Shown in pieces: positions 7,816 through 16,652 of a stretch of 64,000 nt of DNA. Each line of letters starts with the position of its first letter. The first letter of the stretch is position 1. The DNA is from Rhodoferax sp. (GTDB lineage Bacteria > Pseudomonadota > Gammaproteobacteria > Burkholderiales > Burkholderiaceae_C): assembly GCF_028714215.1 (NCBI RefSeq), contig NZ_JAQTMS010000011.1, positions 41,743 to 105,742 of the forward strand. Direction: 5' to 3'. The notes below the pieces were generated by a model. It had not been told where the DNA came from and did not search any database. It worked only from the letters and a program-made list of their open reading frames with translations. The position numbers were made by a program, and so were the translations under genes.

Positions 7816-8988
7816 ATGCCCCAAGAACTTGTTGATCTCGCCGGCGCCCAGCCCGGGCACGCCCTGCGCCACCACTGGACGCTGGAGCCGTCCATGCATT
7901 TCTTGAATCACGGATCGTTCGGCGCGACGCCCAAATACGTGCTGACGGCGCAGGACGCATGGCGCGCCAGGCTGGAGCGTCAACCGGTAAGGTTCATGAG
8001 CAGCGAACTGCCCGATGCACTGCGCGCCACCCGTGAGCGGCTGGCGGCGTTTCTGGCAACTTCGGCCGAGCGTCTGGCGCTGGTGGAGAATGCCACCGAC
8101 GCCGTCAATGCGGTGTTGCGCTCCTTTGCGTGGCGCAGCGGCGACGAAATTGTGCTGGCCGACCACGCTTATCTGGCGGTTCGCCATACGGTCAGCTTTC
8201 TGGCCCAGCGCCACGGCCTGGTGGTGAAGCTGGCGCAAATTCCGTTTCCACTGTCCGGCGGACAAGCCATCACCGACGCCTACTGCGAGGCCATCACGGC
8301 GCGCACCCGGCTGGTCATCGTGGACCACATTTTTTCCACGCTGGCGCTGCAAACGCCGGTGGCCGACATCGTGGCTTTTTGCCAGCCCCTGGGCGTCCGG
8401 GTGCTGGTCGATGGCGCGCATGCCCCGGGGCTGCTGCCTTTGCAGCTCGATGCCCTGGGCGCTGACTGGTACACCGGCAACTGCCACAAGTGGCTGCTGG
8501 CGCCCAAGGGTTGTGCTTTTTTATATGCTTCGCCAACCGCCGCCGCCAGCTTGCATCCCACGGTGATTTCGAACTTTCATGAACAAGGGTTCCCGCGGGA
8601 ATTTGACTGGCAGGGCACGCGCGACTACAGCGGCTGGCTGGCGATCCCGGCCGCGCTGGATTTTCTGGGCGCCTTCGGTATCGAACGTTATCGAAGCGTC
8701 TTGTGCCAGCAAGCCAGCGCCGCCGCCCGGCTGCTGAGCGAACACTGGCAAACCGCCCTGCCGGCGCCGATGGAACTGTTTTCCGCGATGGTGACCCTGG
8801 CGCTGCCCGGCGACCCGGAGGCGAGCGACGAAATGGCCCGCCGTTGGCATGACCGCTTATGGCAGCAACACCGGATCGAGGTGCCGGTGCTGGCCTTCAA
8901 GCAACGACTGTGGGTGCGTATTTCGGCGCAGATCTACAACGAACTGCCCGACTACGAAGCCCTGGCCCGGGCGGTCCGGCCGGACTGA
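7816..8988 (+). CDS. Class V aminotransferase, isopenicillin N epimerase-like
   Basis: 390-residue PLP enzyme of fold type I, class V. Recognisable features are FLNHGSFGATPK near the N-terminus, NATDAVNAVLRS, the VDGAHAPG motif with the aspartate that contacts the PLP ring nitrogen, and the Schiff-base lysine in GNCHKWLLAPKG. The group includes isopenicillin N epimerase-like proteins, cysteine desulfurase relatives and kynureninase relatives, most of them without known substrates. It follows the lyase after 52 bases on the same strand and is probably the last gene of the operon, but it is not translationally coupled, so its part in the pathway is less certain. The ATG at 7816 is the first that gives a normal class V N-terminus. 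Confidence 0.85.
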   Translation: MPQELVDLAGAQPGHALRHHWTLEPSMHFLNHGSFGATPKYVLTAQDAWRARLERQPVRFMSSELPDALRATRERLAAFLATSAERLALVENATDAVNAVLRSFAWRSGDEIVLADHAYLAVRHTVSFLAQRHGLVVKLAQIPFPLSGGQAITDAYCEAITARTRLVIVDHIFSTLALQTPVADIVAFCQPLGVRVLVDGAHAPGLLPLQLDALGADWYTGNCHKWLLAPKGCAFLYASPTAAASLHPTVISNFHEQGFPREFDWQGTRDYSGWLAIPAALDFLGAFGIERYRSVLCQQASAAARLLSEHWQTALPAPMELFSAMVTLALPGDPEASDEMARRWHDRLWQQHRIEVPVLAFKQRLWVRISAQIYNELPDYEALARAVRPD

Positions 8989-9014
8989 ACGATCCTCGCA
9001 AAGCGCCTTCGTGG

Positions 9015-9353
9015 TTAGCAGGCTGGTGGCTGCGGGCTGTTGGTCTCCAGCGGAACGAAGATCCACAGCAGCAGGTACAGCACGACGCCAATGCCGCCGG
9101 CCAGGAAGGTCAGCGCCAGCAACAGACGCCAGAGCCAGCTCTCCATGCCGGTGAAGGTGGCCAGTCCGCCGCAAACGCCGCCCAGCCAGCGGTCGGTGGC
9201 GGAGCGCCGCAGGTTGTTGATGGCGCTGATCCGGGGCGCCGGCGTCGCCGAGGATTGCAGCAGCCGGTTTTTGGCCTGCGCGAACTCGGCCTCGCTCAGG
9301 GTGCCGCGCTGGTGCATTTGTTCCAGTTGGGCCAGTTCTTCAGACAAATTCAT
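9015..9353 (-). CDS. SHOCT/PspC domain membrane protein
   Basis: 112-residue protein. Residues 1-35 (LSEELAQLEQMHQRGTLSEA) form a SHOCT-like helix pair. Residues 50-105 form a PspC domain: the basic-glycine segment DRWLGGVCGGLATFTG, then two hydrophobic stretches that likely span the inner membrane. PspC-domain proteins take part in membrane-stress responses, but a stand-alone PspC with no pspA or pspB nearby cannot be assigned to the Psp system. It is convergent with the aminotransferase gene, separated by 26 bases. Confident as a gene and domain call, not as to role. Confidence 0.85.
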   Translation of the reverse strand: MNLSEELAQLEQMHQRGTLSEAEFAQAKNRLLQSSATPAPRISAINNLRRSATDRWLGGVCGGLATFTGMESWLWRLLLALTFLAGGIGVVLYLLLWIFVPLETNSPQPPAC

Positions 9354-9575
9354 GACGTGCTCCGTGCAGTGAAAAATGCGGCACCCTCCGAATCCCGCCT
9401 GCCGTCACAGCGAGCGCCCAAGACGGTGCCGCGTGGACCGGTCTTGATGGGCGAAGAATACGCGCCCGCGCGCCATTGCGCCAGATGCATCCGGCCCACT
9501 GCAGGGTTTGGCGGGTCAAGCGCCGTTGGCGCGCCATGGTTTACAGTGCCACCCGAGAGCCAGCACGCTTCGATT

Positions 9576-9596
9576 GCCTGGCGGACCCCGCCAGGC
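9576..9596 (+). promoter_or_regulatory. Perfect hairpin in the leader just upstream of pssA
   Basis: GCCTGGCGG and CCGCCAGGC form a perfect nine-base-pair stem with a three-base loop, six bases before the Shine-Dalgarno AGGAGA and 20 bases before the ATG. No T tract follows, so it is not an intrinsic terminator. A role in mRNA stability or translation is only a guess. Confidence 0.35.
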
Positions 9597-9616
9597 GCTA
9601 CCAGGAGACCCATGTC

Positions 9617-10243
9617 ATGCCCACGCCCCCCACCCGCAAACCCTTTGCCATGATTCGGGAATTCCACCTGGCCGACTGGTTCACGCTGGGCAACGCGGTG
9701 TCCGGCACCGGGGCCTTGTTTTCCATCATGAGCTATCTGCAGACCGCCGACGTCCTGCACATCTACCTGGCCTGCGCCCTGATCCTGGCGGCTTTGATTT
9801 TTGACGTGCTGGACGGGCGCATTGCGCGTTGGCGGCAAAAATCATCGGCCCTGGGGCGCGAGCTCGATTCCCTGGCCGACGTCATTTCCTTTGGCGTGGC
9901 ACCGGCCCTGATAGCCTACGGATGCGGCATGCAAGGCTTTTACGACCGCATCGTGCTGGGCTATTTTGTCGCCTGCGGTGTCTCCCGTCTGGCGCGTTAC
10001 AACGTGACTGCCGAGGAGCTGTCCGGTGGCACCGGCAAGGTGCAGTACTTCGAGGGCACGCCGATACCGACCTCGTTCGTTCTGGTCTGCCTGCTGGCTG
10101 TTGCCGCCTGGTTCGGGGCCGTCGGTGAAGACCTGTGGCTGGGCCGGCTGCTGCTGGGTGGCTTCACGCTGCACCCGCTGGTCCTGTTGTTTGCACTGTC
10201 GGGCTCGCTCATGATCAGCCGCATCCGCATTCCCAAGCTGTAA
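9617..10243 (+). CDS. pssA: CDP-alcohol phosphatidyltransferase, phosphatidylserine synthase-like
   Basis: 208-residue integral membrane enzyme. The CDP-alcohol phosphotransferase signature DG-x2-AR-x8-G-x3-D-x3-D is complete in DGRIARWRQKSSALGREL followed by DSLAD (about residues 65-87). Several hydrophobic helices follow. The small size and the segment GGTGKVQYFEGTPIP match the membrane-embedded (type II) phosphatidylserine synthase group, which joins CDP-diacylglycerol and serine in phosphatidylethanolamine synthesis; a related phosphatidyltransferase cannot be fully excluded. The ATG at 9617 is chosen because AGGAGA lies eight bases before it; the frame is open further upstream. The next gene also acts on membrane phospholipids. 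Confidence 0.82.
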   Translation: MPTPPTRKPFAMIREFHLADWFTLGNAVSGTGALFSIMSYLQTADVLHIYLACALILAALIFDVLDGRIARWRQKSSALGRELDSLADVISFGVAPALIAYGCGMQGFYDRIVLGYFVACGVSRLARYNVTAEELSGGTGKVQYFEGTPIPTSFVLVCLLAVAAWFGAVGEDLWLGRLLLGGFTLHPLVLLFALSGSLMISRIRIPKL

Positions 10244-10256
10244 GCCCCGGGAGCGA

Positions 10257-10284
10257 CGGGCAAGCGTTGCCCGGCCGATTTTTT
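10257..10284 (+). terminator. Possible intrinsic terminator after pssA
   Basis: A seven-base-pair stem (CGGGCAA / TTGCCCG, loop GCG) begins 14 bases after the pssA stop, followed after a short gap by six T residues. The five-base gap between stem and T tract makes it a weak candidate. Confidence 0.4.
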
Positions 10285-10422
10285 GCTATATATTTGACTG
10301 CCTGCGACACAGTCGCACCAGCCCCCGGCGCCAGGGGCCTAGGGACCGGAAACATGCCGAGTGAACCGGTCGCCACCAAAGAGCGCCTGCCTTTTGTACA
10401 GCCTGATCGGGGAGGACCTGCG

Positions 10423-11676
10423 ATGCCTGTGATCGATTCGTTGTTGGAGCGCAAGCTCGAGGGCTTGACACTCCCGCTTGCGCTACTGCTGCCGGACGGC
10501 CGTCGCATCGGAGCGGCCGACGCGGCGGTCACGATCCGGCTGAAACAGCTCTCGGCGCTGGCCCACATCGCTTCCGGCGACGTCGGCAAGGTGGCGCAGG
10601 ACTACGTCGAGGACAAGCTCGATTTCGACGGCAGCGTGCGCGACCTGATGGTGATCGCCTCGCAGATGATAGGTTCCGACCCGACCCGCGAAACGAACGG
10701 CAATGCCACGCTGGCCTGGTGGCGCGAGATCCGGCTCAATGCCCGCTCGCGCGCGCGCCACCTGGTGCACCTGGATGCGCAGCAGATTCAATTCCATTAC
10801 GACGTGTCGGATGCCTTCTACGCGCTCTGGCTGGACCCCGCGCGCCTGTACTCCTGCGCCTACTTCGGCGATGCCGACATGACGCTGGCGCAGGCCCAGC
10901 AGGCCAAGCTGGACCACATCTGCCGCAAGCTGATGCTGCGCTCGGGCGAGCGCTTTCTCGACATCGGCGCCGGCTGGGGCGGCCTGCTGCTGTGGGCGGC
11001 CGAGCATTACGGCGTGCAGGCGCACGGCATCACGCTGAGCCGCAACCAGCATGAGCACGTGAACCGGCTGATCGAGGCGCGTGGCCTGCAGGGGCGCGTG
11101 ACGATGGCGTTGCGCGACTACCGCGACCTGCCGGAGGGCGAGCCCTACGACAAGATCGCCTCGGTGGGCATGTTCGAGCATGTCGGCCGAGCCCAGCTGT
11201 CGACTTATTTTGCGAAGATTTACCGCCTGCTCAAGCCGGCCGGTCTGCTGCTCAACCACGGCATCACCGCCGCCCGCAGCGACACCCACCAGCTCGGCGC
11301 CGGCATGGGCGATTTCATCGAACGCTACATTTTCCCGGGCGGCGAGCTGATCCATGTGTCCAAGGTGACCGAGGTGATGAGCGACGCGCAGTTCGAGCCG
11401 CTCGACCTGGAGAACCTCAGGCCGCACTACGCGCGCACCCTATGGGCCTGGAGCGATGCGCTGGAAGCGCGCCTGGCGCAGGCGCGCGAGCTGACGCGCG
11501 AGAACGTGGTGCGCGCCTACCGCGTCTACCTGGCCGGCAGTGCCATGGGTTTCGAGCAGGGCTGGATGAGCCTGTTCCAGATGCTGGCGGCACGCCCCGA
11601 CGGCCAGCTGGCGTTGCACGCCATGCCTGGCGCACAATCGCAATATCCGTTCAACCGCCGGTACATCTACGCTTGA
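10423..11676 (+). CDS. cfa: Cyclopropane-fatty-acyl-phospholipid synthase
   Basis: 417-residue SAM-dependent methyltransferase that adds a methylene bridge across double bonds of phospholipid acyl chains at the membrane. The SAM-binding motif FLDIGAGWGGLLLWAAEHYG lies near residue 182, with EHVGRAQLSTYF and the C-terminal YRVYLAGSAMGFEQG segment typical of the family. Length matches the family. The start at 10423 is supported by GGGGAGG about eight bases upstream; an in-frame ATG at 10354 has a poorer site. It follows pssA on the same strand after a possible terminator and precedes a YbhB gene. Regulation by stationary-phase or acid stress is known for the family but not visible here. Confidence 0.9.
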   Translation: MPVIDSLLERKLEGLTLPLALLLPDGRRIGAADAAVTIRLKQLSALAHIASGDVGKVAQDYVEDKLDFDGSVRDLMVIASQMIGSDPTRETNGNATLAWWREIRLNARSRARHLVHLDAQQIQFHYDVSDAFYALWLDPARLYSCAYFGDADMTLAQAQQAKLDHICRKLMLRSGERFLDIGAGWGGLLLWAAEHYGVQAHGITLSRNQHEHVNRLIEARGLQGRVTMALRDYRDLPEGEPYDKIASVGMFEHVGRAQLSTYFAKIYRLLKPAGLLLNHGITAARSDTHQLGAGMGDFIERYIFPGGELIHVSKVTEVMSDAQFEPLDLENLRPHYARTLWAWSDALEARLAQARELTRENVVRAYRVYLAGSAMGFEQGWMSLFQMLAARPDGQLALHAMPGAQSQYPFNRRYIYA

Positions 11677-11699
11677 TCCGGCATAAGGAGCAAACAGTC

Positions 11700-12335
11700 A
11701 TGAAACTGTGGAGCAACAACTGGTCCGATGGGGCACGTATTCCGGCGCGCTTTGCTGCCGGCAAACTGGACGTGCAGAGCGGCGTCACCTTCTCCGATAA
11801 CGTCAACCCGCATCTGGCCTGGAGCGAGCTGCCGCCGGGCACCCGGTCGTTGGCGCTGATCTGCCACGACTTCAATGTGCCCAGCCGTGGTGACGATGTA
11901 AACCAGCCCGACCGCGAGGTGCCGGCCGACCTGCCGCGGGTCGACTTCTTCCATTGGGTGATGGTCGATCTGCCGGCCACGCTGAGCGAGATCGCCGAGG
12001 GCCAGTTCAGCCGCGGCTTCACCGCGCGCGGCAAGCCGGGGCCGGCGGTGGCGGCGCTGGCGGGCGCGCGCCACGGCCTGAACGACTACACCGGCTGGTT
12101 CGCCGGCGATGCCCAGATGGCCGGCCAGTACTTCGGCTACGACGGGCCGTTCCCGCCGTTCAACGATTCGCTGATCCACCACTACGTGTTCACGCTGTTC
12201 GCGCTGGCGGTGGCGCGCGCGCCGGTCGACGGTGCGTTCACCGGCGCGCAAGTGCGCGCCGCGATCCGCCCGCACGTCCTGGCCGAGGCCACGCACAGCG
12301 GCACCTACACCTTGAACAAACGCCTGATGGGCTGA
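11700..12335 (+). CDS. YbhB/YbcL family Raf kinase inhibitor-like protein
   Basis: 211-residue protein of the phosphatidylethanolamine-binding fold. Visible family segments are NVNPHLAWSELPPGTRSLAL, DFFHWVMVDLPA, and a GYDGPFPPFNDSLIHHYVFT segment that corresponds to the GPCPP...HRY ligand-pocket motif. No signal peptide is seen, so it is likely cytoplasmic. The ATG at 11700 follows ATAAGGAGC at good spacing and starts 23 bases after cfa, suggesting cotranscription. Function of bacterial YbhB proteins is unknown. It is convergent with the acid-CoA ligase gene at 12353. Confidence 0.85.
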   Translation: MKLWSNNWSDGARIPARFAAGKLDVQSGVTFSDNVNPHLAWSELPPGTRSLALICHDFNVPSRGDDVNQPDREVPADLPRVDFFHWVMVDLPATLSEIAEGQFSRGFTARGKPGPAVAALAGARHGLNDYTGWFAGDAQMAGQYFGYDGPFPPFNDSLIHHYVFTLFALAVARAPVDGAFTGAQVRAAIRPHVLAEATHSGTYTLNKRLMG

Positions 12336-12352
12336 CCCCGGCTACGGCCGGT

Positions 12353-14059
12353 TCACAAGGCGAGCCATTGGCCACTGACCCGGTCGAAGACGTCGGTCGG
12401 GGCGCCATCGGCTGCCTGCACTATCAGGTGCTTGGCGATCTTGTTGGACGAGGTGCGGGGGAACTCCCTGACAAACTGCAGGTAGCGCGGCACCTTGAAG
12501 GGCGCCAAGCCGTTGCGGCAATGCGCGAACAAGCGCTCAGGCGGCAGGATGTCGGCGGCGGAGCGGCCACCGGCCAGCAGATCGGCTTGCAGTTGAATCA
12601 TGATCTTGACCTCTTCCTGGCGCACCGGATCGGGCACTGCCACCGCCGCGCAGTCGAAAACCTCTGCCAGTTCCCGCACCACGGCCTCCACCTCGCGCGC
12701 CGCAATGTTCTCGTTGGAGCGGCGAATCATGTCCTTGAAACGCCCCACGATGCGGTAAAAGCCGTCTGCATCGCACACAAAGGCGTCGCCAGTGCGAAAC
12801 CAGGGCCCATCGAACGCGGCCTGGTTGGCTTCAGGTTTGTTGAAATAGCCCTTGAATAAATGTTCGCCACGAATCTGCAACTCGCCGGCCACGCCGGGGC
12901 CCACCGGCTGGCCCGCGCCGTCCACGATCCGCGCTTCGCGCCGCAGTGCCGCCAGGCCCACCGAGACCGGCTTGGCGGCTGACGGGTAGCCTTGCGGCAT
13001 GGTCAGGCCCAGGCCGATCTCGGTCATGCCGAAGGACTCGATGGCCGGAACCTTGAAGCGCTGCTCGAACAGCTGCCTGGATTCAGCGCTCCAACCGAAG
13101 GTGAAGACCTGGCGCAAGTCAAGCTGGCGTCCGTCCACGCTGGAGAGGAACTTCAGCGCCAGTTCGGGCAGTTGCGCCCACTCGACACGGTGATCGGCCA
13201 GCCAGCCCAGAAATTTGCTGGCGCTGATCTTGTAGGCCGCAATCAGCGTTCCACCCGACATGGCCGCCATCAGCAACTGCCAGAACGGGTCCATGTAAAA
13301 GAAGGGTTGGGCCGTGAAAAAGCGCCGCATCGCTGCCTGCCCGGCCTTGGGCGCGGGACACATCAGGCAGGCGCCTTGCGCCAGGTTGAGCCAGTAGCCA
13401 TGCGTCAACAGGCAGCCCTTGGGAAAACCGGTGGTGCCCGAGGTGTACTGGATATTGGCCAGCGTCTCCAGCCCCGACTCGGCAGCCTGAAACAGTGCCT
13501 CGCTGCCGGCGCCGGCACGCTCCATCAGCGCCTGCCAGGAGCAAGGGTCGCCCAGGCGCGGCGCGGCGGCCCAGACCCGGTCGCGCGGCAACTGCGCCGG
13601 CCACTGCGCCAGTTGGTCCAGCACCGCCATGCGCTCGCTGCCCAGCACCCAGGCACCGACCTGGGCATCGGCCAGCACGTATTCAAGTTCACGCGCCGTG
13701 TAGCTTGGATTGACCGGGACCACGGCGGCCCCCAGCTTGAGCACCGCCAGCCAGGTCACATGCCATTGCAGGCAGTTGGGCAGCATGACGGCCACCCGCA
13801 TGCCGGCCCCGACACCGGCGGTGCGCAAGCCGATCGCCAGCCGCGTGCTCAGGGCATCGAACTGGGCGTAGGTAATTTGCTGGCCGTCCTCGAACAGATC
13901 GATCAGCAGCTGCTCCGGCCTGGCCCGGGTCAATTGCGCGAACAGGGCCGGAATGCTGGTCGGCAGCGGCTGCTGCGCGGCCGCGCGCAGGCGCGATTGC
14001 CATTGCGCCACGATCGGGTCGGCGGCGCTGTTGGTGCTGGGGGTCAGGTTTTCAGGCAT
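12353..14059 (-). CDS. AMP-dependent acid-CoA ligase
   Basis: 568-residue acyl-adenylate-forming enzyme. The P-loop motif YTSGTTGFPKG is near residue 207, SFGMTEIGLG is the A5-type motif, and FRTGDAFVCDADGFYRIVGRFKD holds the hinge; the C-terminal catalytic lysine region TSSNKIAKH is present. It activates a carboxylic acid to its CoA thioester with ATP. Last gene of a five-gene operon with an ABC importer and an enoyl-CoA hydratase; the gap to the hydratase is six bases. The acid is unknown. The operon logic (import, CoA activation, hydration) suggests degradation of an external carboxylate; a crotonobetaine/carnitine-CoA ligase-like activity is possible but not shown. Confidence 0.88.
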   Translation of the reverse strand: MPENLTPSTNSAADPIVAQWQSRLRAAAQQPLPTSIPALFAQLTRARPEQLLIDLFEDGQQITYAQFDALSTRLAIGLRTAGVGAGMRVAVMLPNCLQWHVTWLAVLKLGAAVVPVNPSYTARELEYVLADAQVGAWVLGSERMAVLDQLAQWPAQLPRDRVWAAAPRLGDPCSWQALMERAGAGSEALFQAAESGLETLANIQYTSGTTGFPKGCLLTHGYWLNLAQGACLMCPAPKAGQAAMRRFFTAQPFFYMDPFWQLLMAAMSGGTLIAAYKISASKFLGWLADHRVEWAQLPELALKFLSSVDGRQLDLRQVFTFGWSAESRQLFEQRFKVPAIESFGMTEIGLGLTMPQGYPSAAKPVSVGLAALRREARIVDGAGQPVGPGVAGELQIRGEHLFKGYFNKPEANQAAFDGPWFRTGDAFVCDADGFYRIVGRFKDMIRRSNENIAAREVEAVVRELAEVFDCAAVAVPDPVRQEEVKIMIQLQADLLAGGRSAADILPPERLFAHCRNGLAPFKVPRYLQFVREFPRTSSNKIAKHLIVQAADGAPTDVFDRVSGQWLAL

Positions 14060-14065
14060 ACGTTC

Positions 14066-14881
14066 TCAGCCGGCCTTGACTTCGGCTTTTTGCCGCTTCA
14101 AGAAGCCGCTGCCGGCACCGAAACCCTGATAGCCCAGCCGTTGCAGCCGGTACAGGTTCATGCTGTAGCGCAGGTTATCGTCGCGCCCCAGATCGAGCGA
14201 CTGGTAGTAGGCTTCCATCTCGACCCGCACCGCGATCGGCGGCTGCGCGGCGATCTTGCCGGCCAGCGCCAGCGCACGCTCCAGCAACTGGTCGTCCGGC
14301 ACCACCTCGTTGACCAGGTTGTAGTGCAGCGCCTCGGCGGCCGACATGAACTCGCCGGTCAGCAGGAAGCGCATCGCCACCACGTGCGGAATCTGCCGGC
14401 CCAGCCGCGTGATGCCGCCGCCGCCGCCCATGCCGTAAGCCACCTCGGGCAGACCGAACTGGGCGCGTTCGCTGGCAATGCGCAGATCGGTCAGATGCAG
14501 CAGGTAGATCATGCCCTGACCCAGGCAATAGCGGTCCACCGCGCCGATGATGGGCTTGTAGCGCTCCAGCTTCATGATGTCGATGTCCCAGGCCGGTCTA
14601 TGCGGCGGCGAGCCGTCCCGCTCGGCATGGTGCAGGAACAGGTAGCCTTCCAGCTCCTGCTGGCGCGAGCGCTCGGGCAGCGGGTTCTTGATGTCGTCGC
14701 CGGCGCAGAACGAGCCGCCGTCGCGCCCCTTCAAAATGCCCACGTGGACATCCGGGTCGGCCAGGAATTCGACCAGTCTCTGGTACAAGGTCTTGTGCAT
14801 GGCCGGCGTCAGGACGTTCAGATCGCCGTTGTCGATGGTGAAGATACCGATGTGGTTTGTTTTTTCGTAGTGGATGGTCAT
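14066..14881 (-). CDS. Enoyl-CoA hydratase/isomerase family protein
   Basis: 271-residue crotonase-fold protein. The oxyanion-hole segments are visible: SFCAGDDIKN (about residue 58) and the IGAVDRYCLGQGMIYLLHLTDLRIAS region. At the catalytic position LPEVAYGMGGGGG keeps one acidic residue (E of PEV). The C-terminal extension FGAGSGFLKRQKAEVKAG is not typical of short hydratases. Located 16 bases after the ABC permease gene and six bases before the ligase gene, in a TetR-regulated operon. Likely acts on the CoA ester made by the ligase; hydration, isomerisation or C-C cleavage cannot be told apart from sequence. Confidence 0.85.
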   Translation of the reverse strand: MTIHYEKTNHIGIFTIDNGDLNVLTPAMHKTLYQRLVEFLADPDVHVGILKGRDGGSFCAGDDIKNPLPERSRQQELEGYLFLHHAERDGSPPHRPAWDIDIMKLERYKPIIGAVDRYCLGQGMIYLLHLTDLRIASERAQFGLPEVAYGMGGGGGITRLGRQIPHVVAMRFLLTGEFMSAAEALHYNLVNEVVPDDQLLERALALAGKIAAQPPIAVRVEMEAYYQSLDLGRDDNLRYSMNLYRLQRLGYQGFGAGSGFLKRQKAEVKAG

Positions 14882-14897
14882 GCAGAGTCCTTGGGAG

Positions 14898-16652
14898 TCA
14901 GGTCGCGCGCTGGGCGGGGCTGCGCCGCTGGCGCACGGCTTGCGCCAGCAATACCGCGGCGCTCATAAACAGGAAGATGATGGTCGACGCTGCGGCCAGC
15001 GTCGGCGAGACGCGCAACAGCGCTTCGTCCCACATCTGCTTGGGCAGGGTGGAACTCAGACCGCCGGTGACAAACAAGGCAATCGTCAGCTCGTCCAGCG
15101 AGGTCACGAAGGCAAACAGAAAAGCCGACAGCGCGCCCGGTGCCAGCAGCGGCAAAGTGACCCGGCGCAGCCGCATGGCGGTATTGGCACCGCAGACCGC
15201 GGCGGCCTGGTCGAGGCGTTCGTCGTAGGCCTGCACCACGGCGATCATGGTGACCAGCACAAAGGGCAAGGCAATCACCGTGTGCCCCAGCACCAGCCCG
15301 AGCCAGGAGCCGATCAGGCCGATGCGCGCAAACAGGTAGAACAAGCCGATGGCGATGATGATGCGCGGCACGATCATGGGTGCAATCATCAACACCAGCA
15401 CCGGCAAACGGCTGCGCCGTGCCTGGCGCACCAGCCAGACTGCGGCCGGATAGGCCATGGCCAGCGACAAGGCGCCGGTGGCAGTGGCCACCGTGAGGGA
15501 TCGCCAGGCGGCGCTGCGCCAGGTCGGCGTGTCCAGCGCGGCGTACCAGCGCCAGGAAAAGAACTCGGGCGGCCAGTCGATGATGCCCGATACCGTGAAC
15601 GACACCGGCACCAGGAACAGCGCCGGCAGGGCCAGGAACAGCACCAGCAGAACCGGTCCCAGCCACAGGCTGTGGCGCAGCAGATAAGGCAATAGCGGCA
15701 GGCGACCCAAGGGCAGCACCCCGCTGTCCCAAGCCAGCCAGCAGCGGCGCTGAAATTCCAGCCGCTGCCGACTGAGCTGGCGCGCGGCACCACCCTGGCG
15801 TTGTGCCCGCGCGCGGCCGACCAGCGACTCGATGCCGAAGCTGCGGATGTAGAGCGCGAACAAGGCCGCGACGACGACAAACATCAGCAGGGCGGCGGCT
15901 GTTGCCAGCGGCCAGTTCAGCAGGTCCAGCACCATCTCGATGATGACGTTGGCGACCATGGTCTGGCGCGGCCCGCCCAACAAGGCCGGCACAATGAAGA
16001 AGCCGACCGAGGTGACAAAAACAATCAATCCGGCGGCGGCAATGCCCGGCAGCGCCAGCGGCAGCAACACCTTGATAAAGCCTTCCGCCGGACGCGCACC
16101 CAGCGATGCTGCCGCCGGCGTCAAGCGCGGATCGATGGCGTCCAGCACCGGCAGAATGGTCAACACCGCAAACGGCATCAGGCCGTGCACCATGCCGATC
16201 AAAACGGCATTCAGGTTGAACAACAGCGAGCCGCTGGCCGGCGCGCCGGTGAGCGCGATGATCAAGGCATTGACGGCACCGTTCTTGCCCAGCAACACCA
16301 ACCAGGCAAATGACTTGACCAGAAAGCTGGTCCACAAAGGCAGCAGCACCAGCAAATAGAGGCTGGTTTTGGCGGCGCCGCGCAAGCGGTTGATCAGCAA
16401 GGCAATCGGGAAGCCGCCCAGCAGACACATCACGGTGGTCCACAGGGAGATCTCCAGCGTGCGCAGCAAGGTGGTGCTGTAGACCGGCGTCAGCAGGATG
16501 CGCTTCAGCGCCAGCAGGCTGAAACCCTCGGCGGGCGACCACAGCGCCAGCGAAAGCACCGTCGCCACCGGAACGAAAAACGCAATCGCCAGAAACACCA
16601 GCAAGGGCGCAACGCCAGCGTTTTTGCGAAGAATGGCGAACACGGCTTTCAT
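14898..16652 (-). CDS. ABC transporter permease, fused two-domain type (spermidine/iron-type)
   Basis: 584-residue inner-membrane protein made of two binding-protein-dependent permease domains in one chain, like FbpB, where spermidine importers have separate PotB and PotC. Domain 1 covers about residues 15-280 and domain 2 about 310-570, each with about six hydrophobic segments and an EAA-type loop (AAASLGARPAEGFIKVLLPLALPG; AAAVCGANTAMRLRRVTLPLLAPG). The linker contains ARAQRQGGAARQLSRQRLEFQRR, basic and probably cytoplasmic. The ATG follows directly after the ATPase stop (TGA ATG). Expected to import a small solute recognised by the Tat-exported binding protein upstream. Confidence 0.9.
   Translation of the reverse strand: MKAVFAILRKNAGVAPLLVFLAIAFFVPVATVLSLALWSPAEGFSLLALKRILLTPVYSTTLLRTLEISLWTTVMCLLGGFPIALLINRLRGAAKTSLYLLVLLPLWTSFLVKSFAWLVLLGKNGAVNALIIALTGAPASGSLLFNLNAVLIGMVHGLMPFAVLTILPVLDAIDPRLTPAAASLGARPAEGFIKVLLPLALPGIAAAGLIVFVTSVGFFIVPALLGGPRQTMVANVIIEMVLDLLNWPLATAAALLMFVVVAALFALYIRSFGIESLVGRARAQRQGGAARQLSRQRLEFQRRCWLAWDSGVLPLGRLPLLPYLLRHSLWLGPVLLVLFLALPALFLVPVSFTVSGIIDWPPEFFSWRWYAALDTPTWRSAAWRSLTVATATGALSLAMAYPAAVWLVRQARRSRLPVLVLMIAPMIVPRIIIAIGLFYLFARIGLIGSWLGLVLGHTVIALPFVLVTMIAVVQAYDERLDQAAAVCGANTAMRLRRVTLPLLAPGALSAFLFAFVTSLDELTIALFVTGGLSSTLPKQMWDEALLRVSPTLAAASTIIFLFMSAAVLLAQAVRQRRSPAQRAT

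Noticed and set aside
12992-14968. Very long plus-strand open frame (over 650 codons) opposite the ligase and hydratase genes
   Set aside because: Low-complexity Q/R/G/H-rich translation with no domain, fully opposite to clear genes; a shadow of GC-skewed codon positions.
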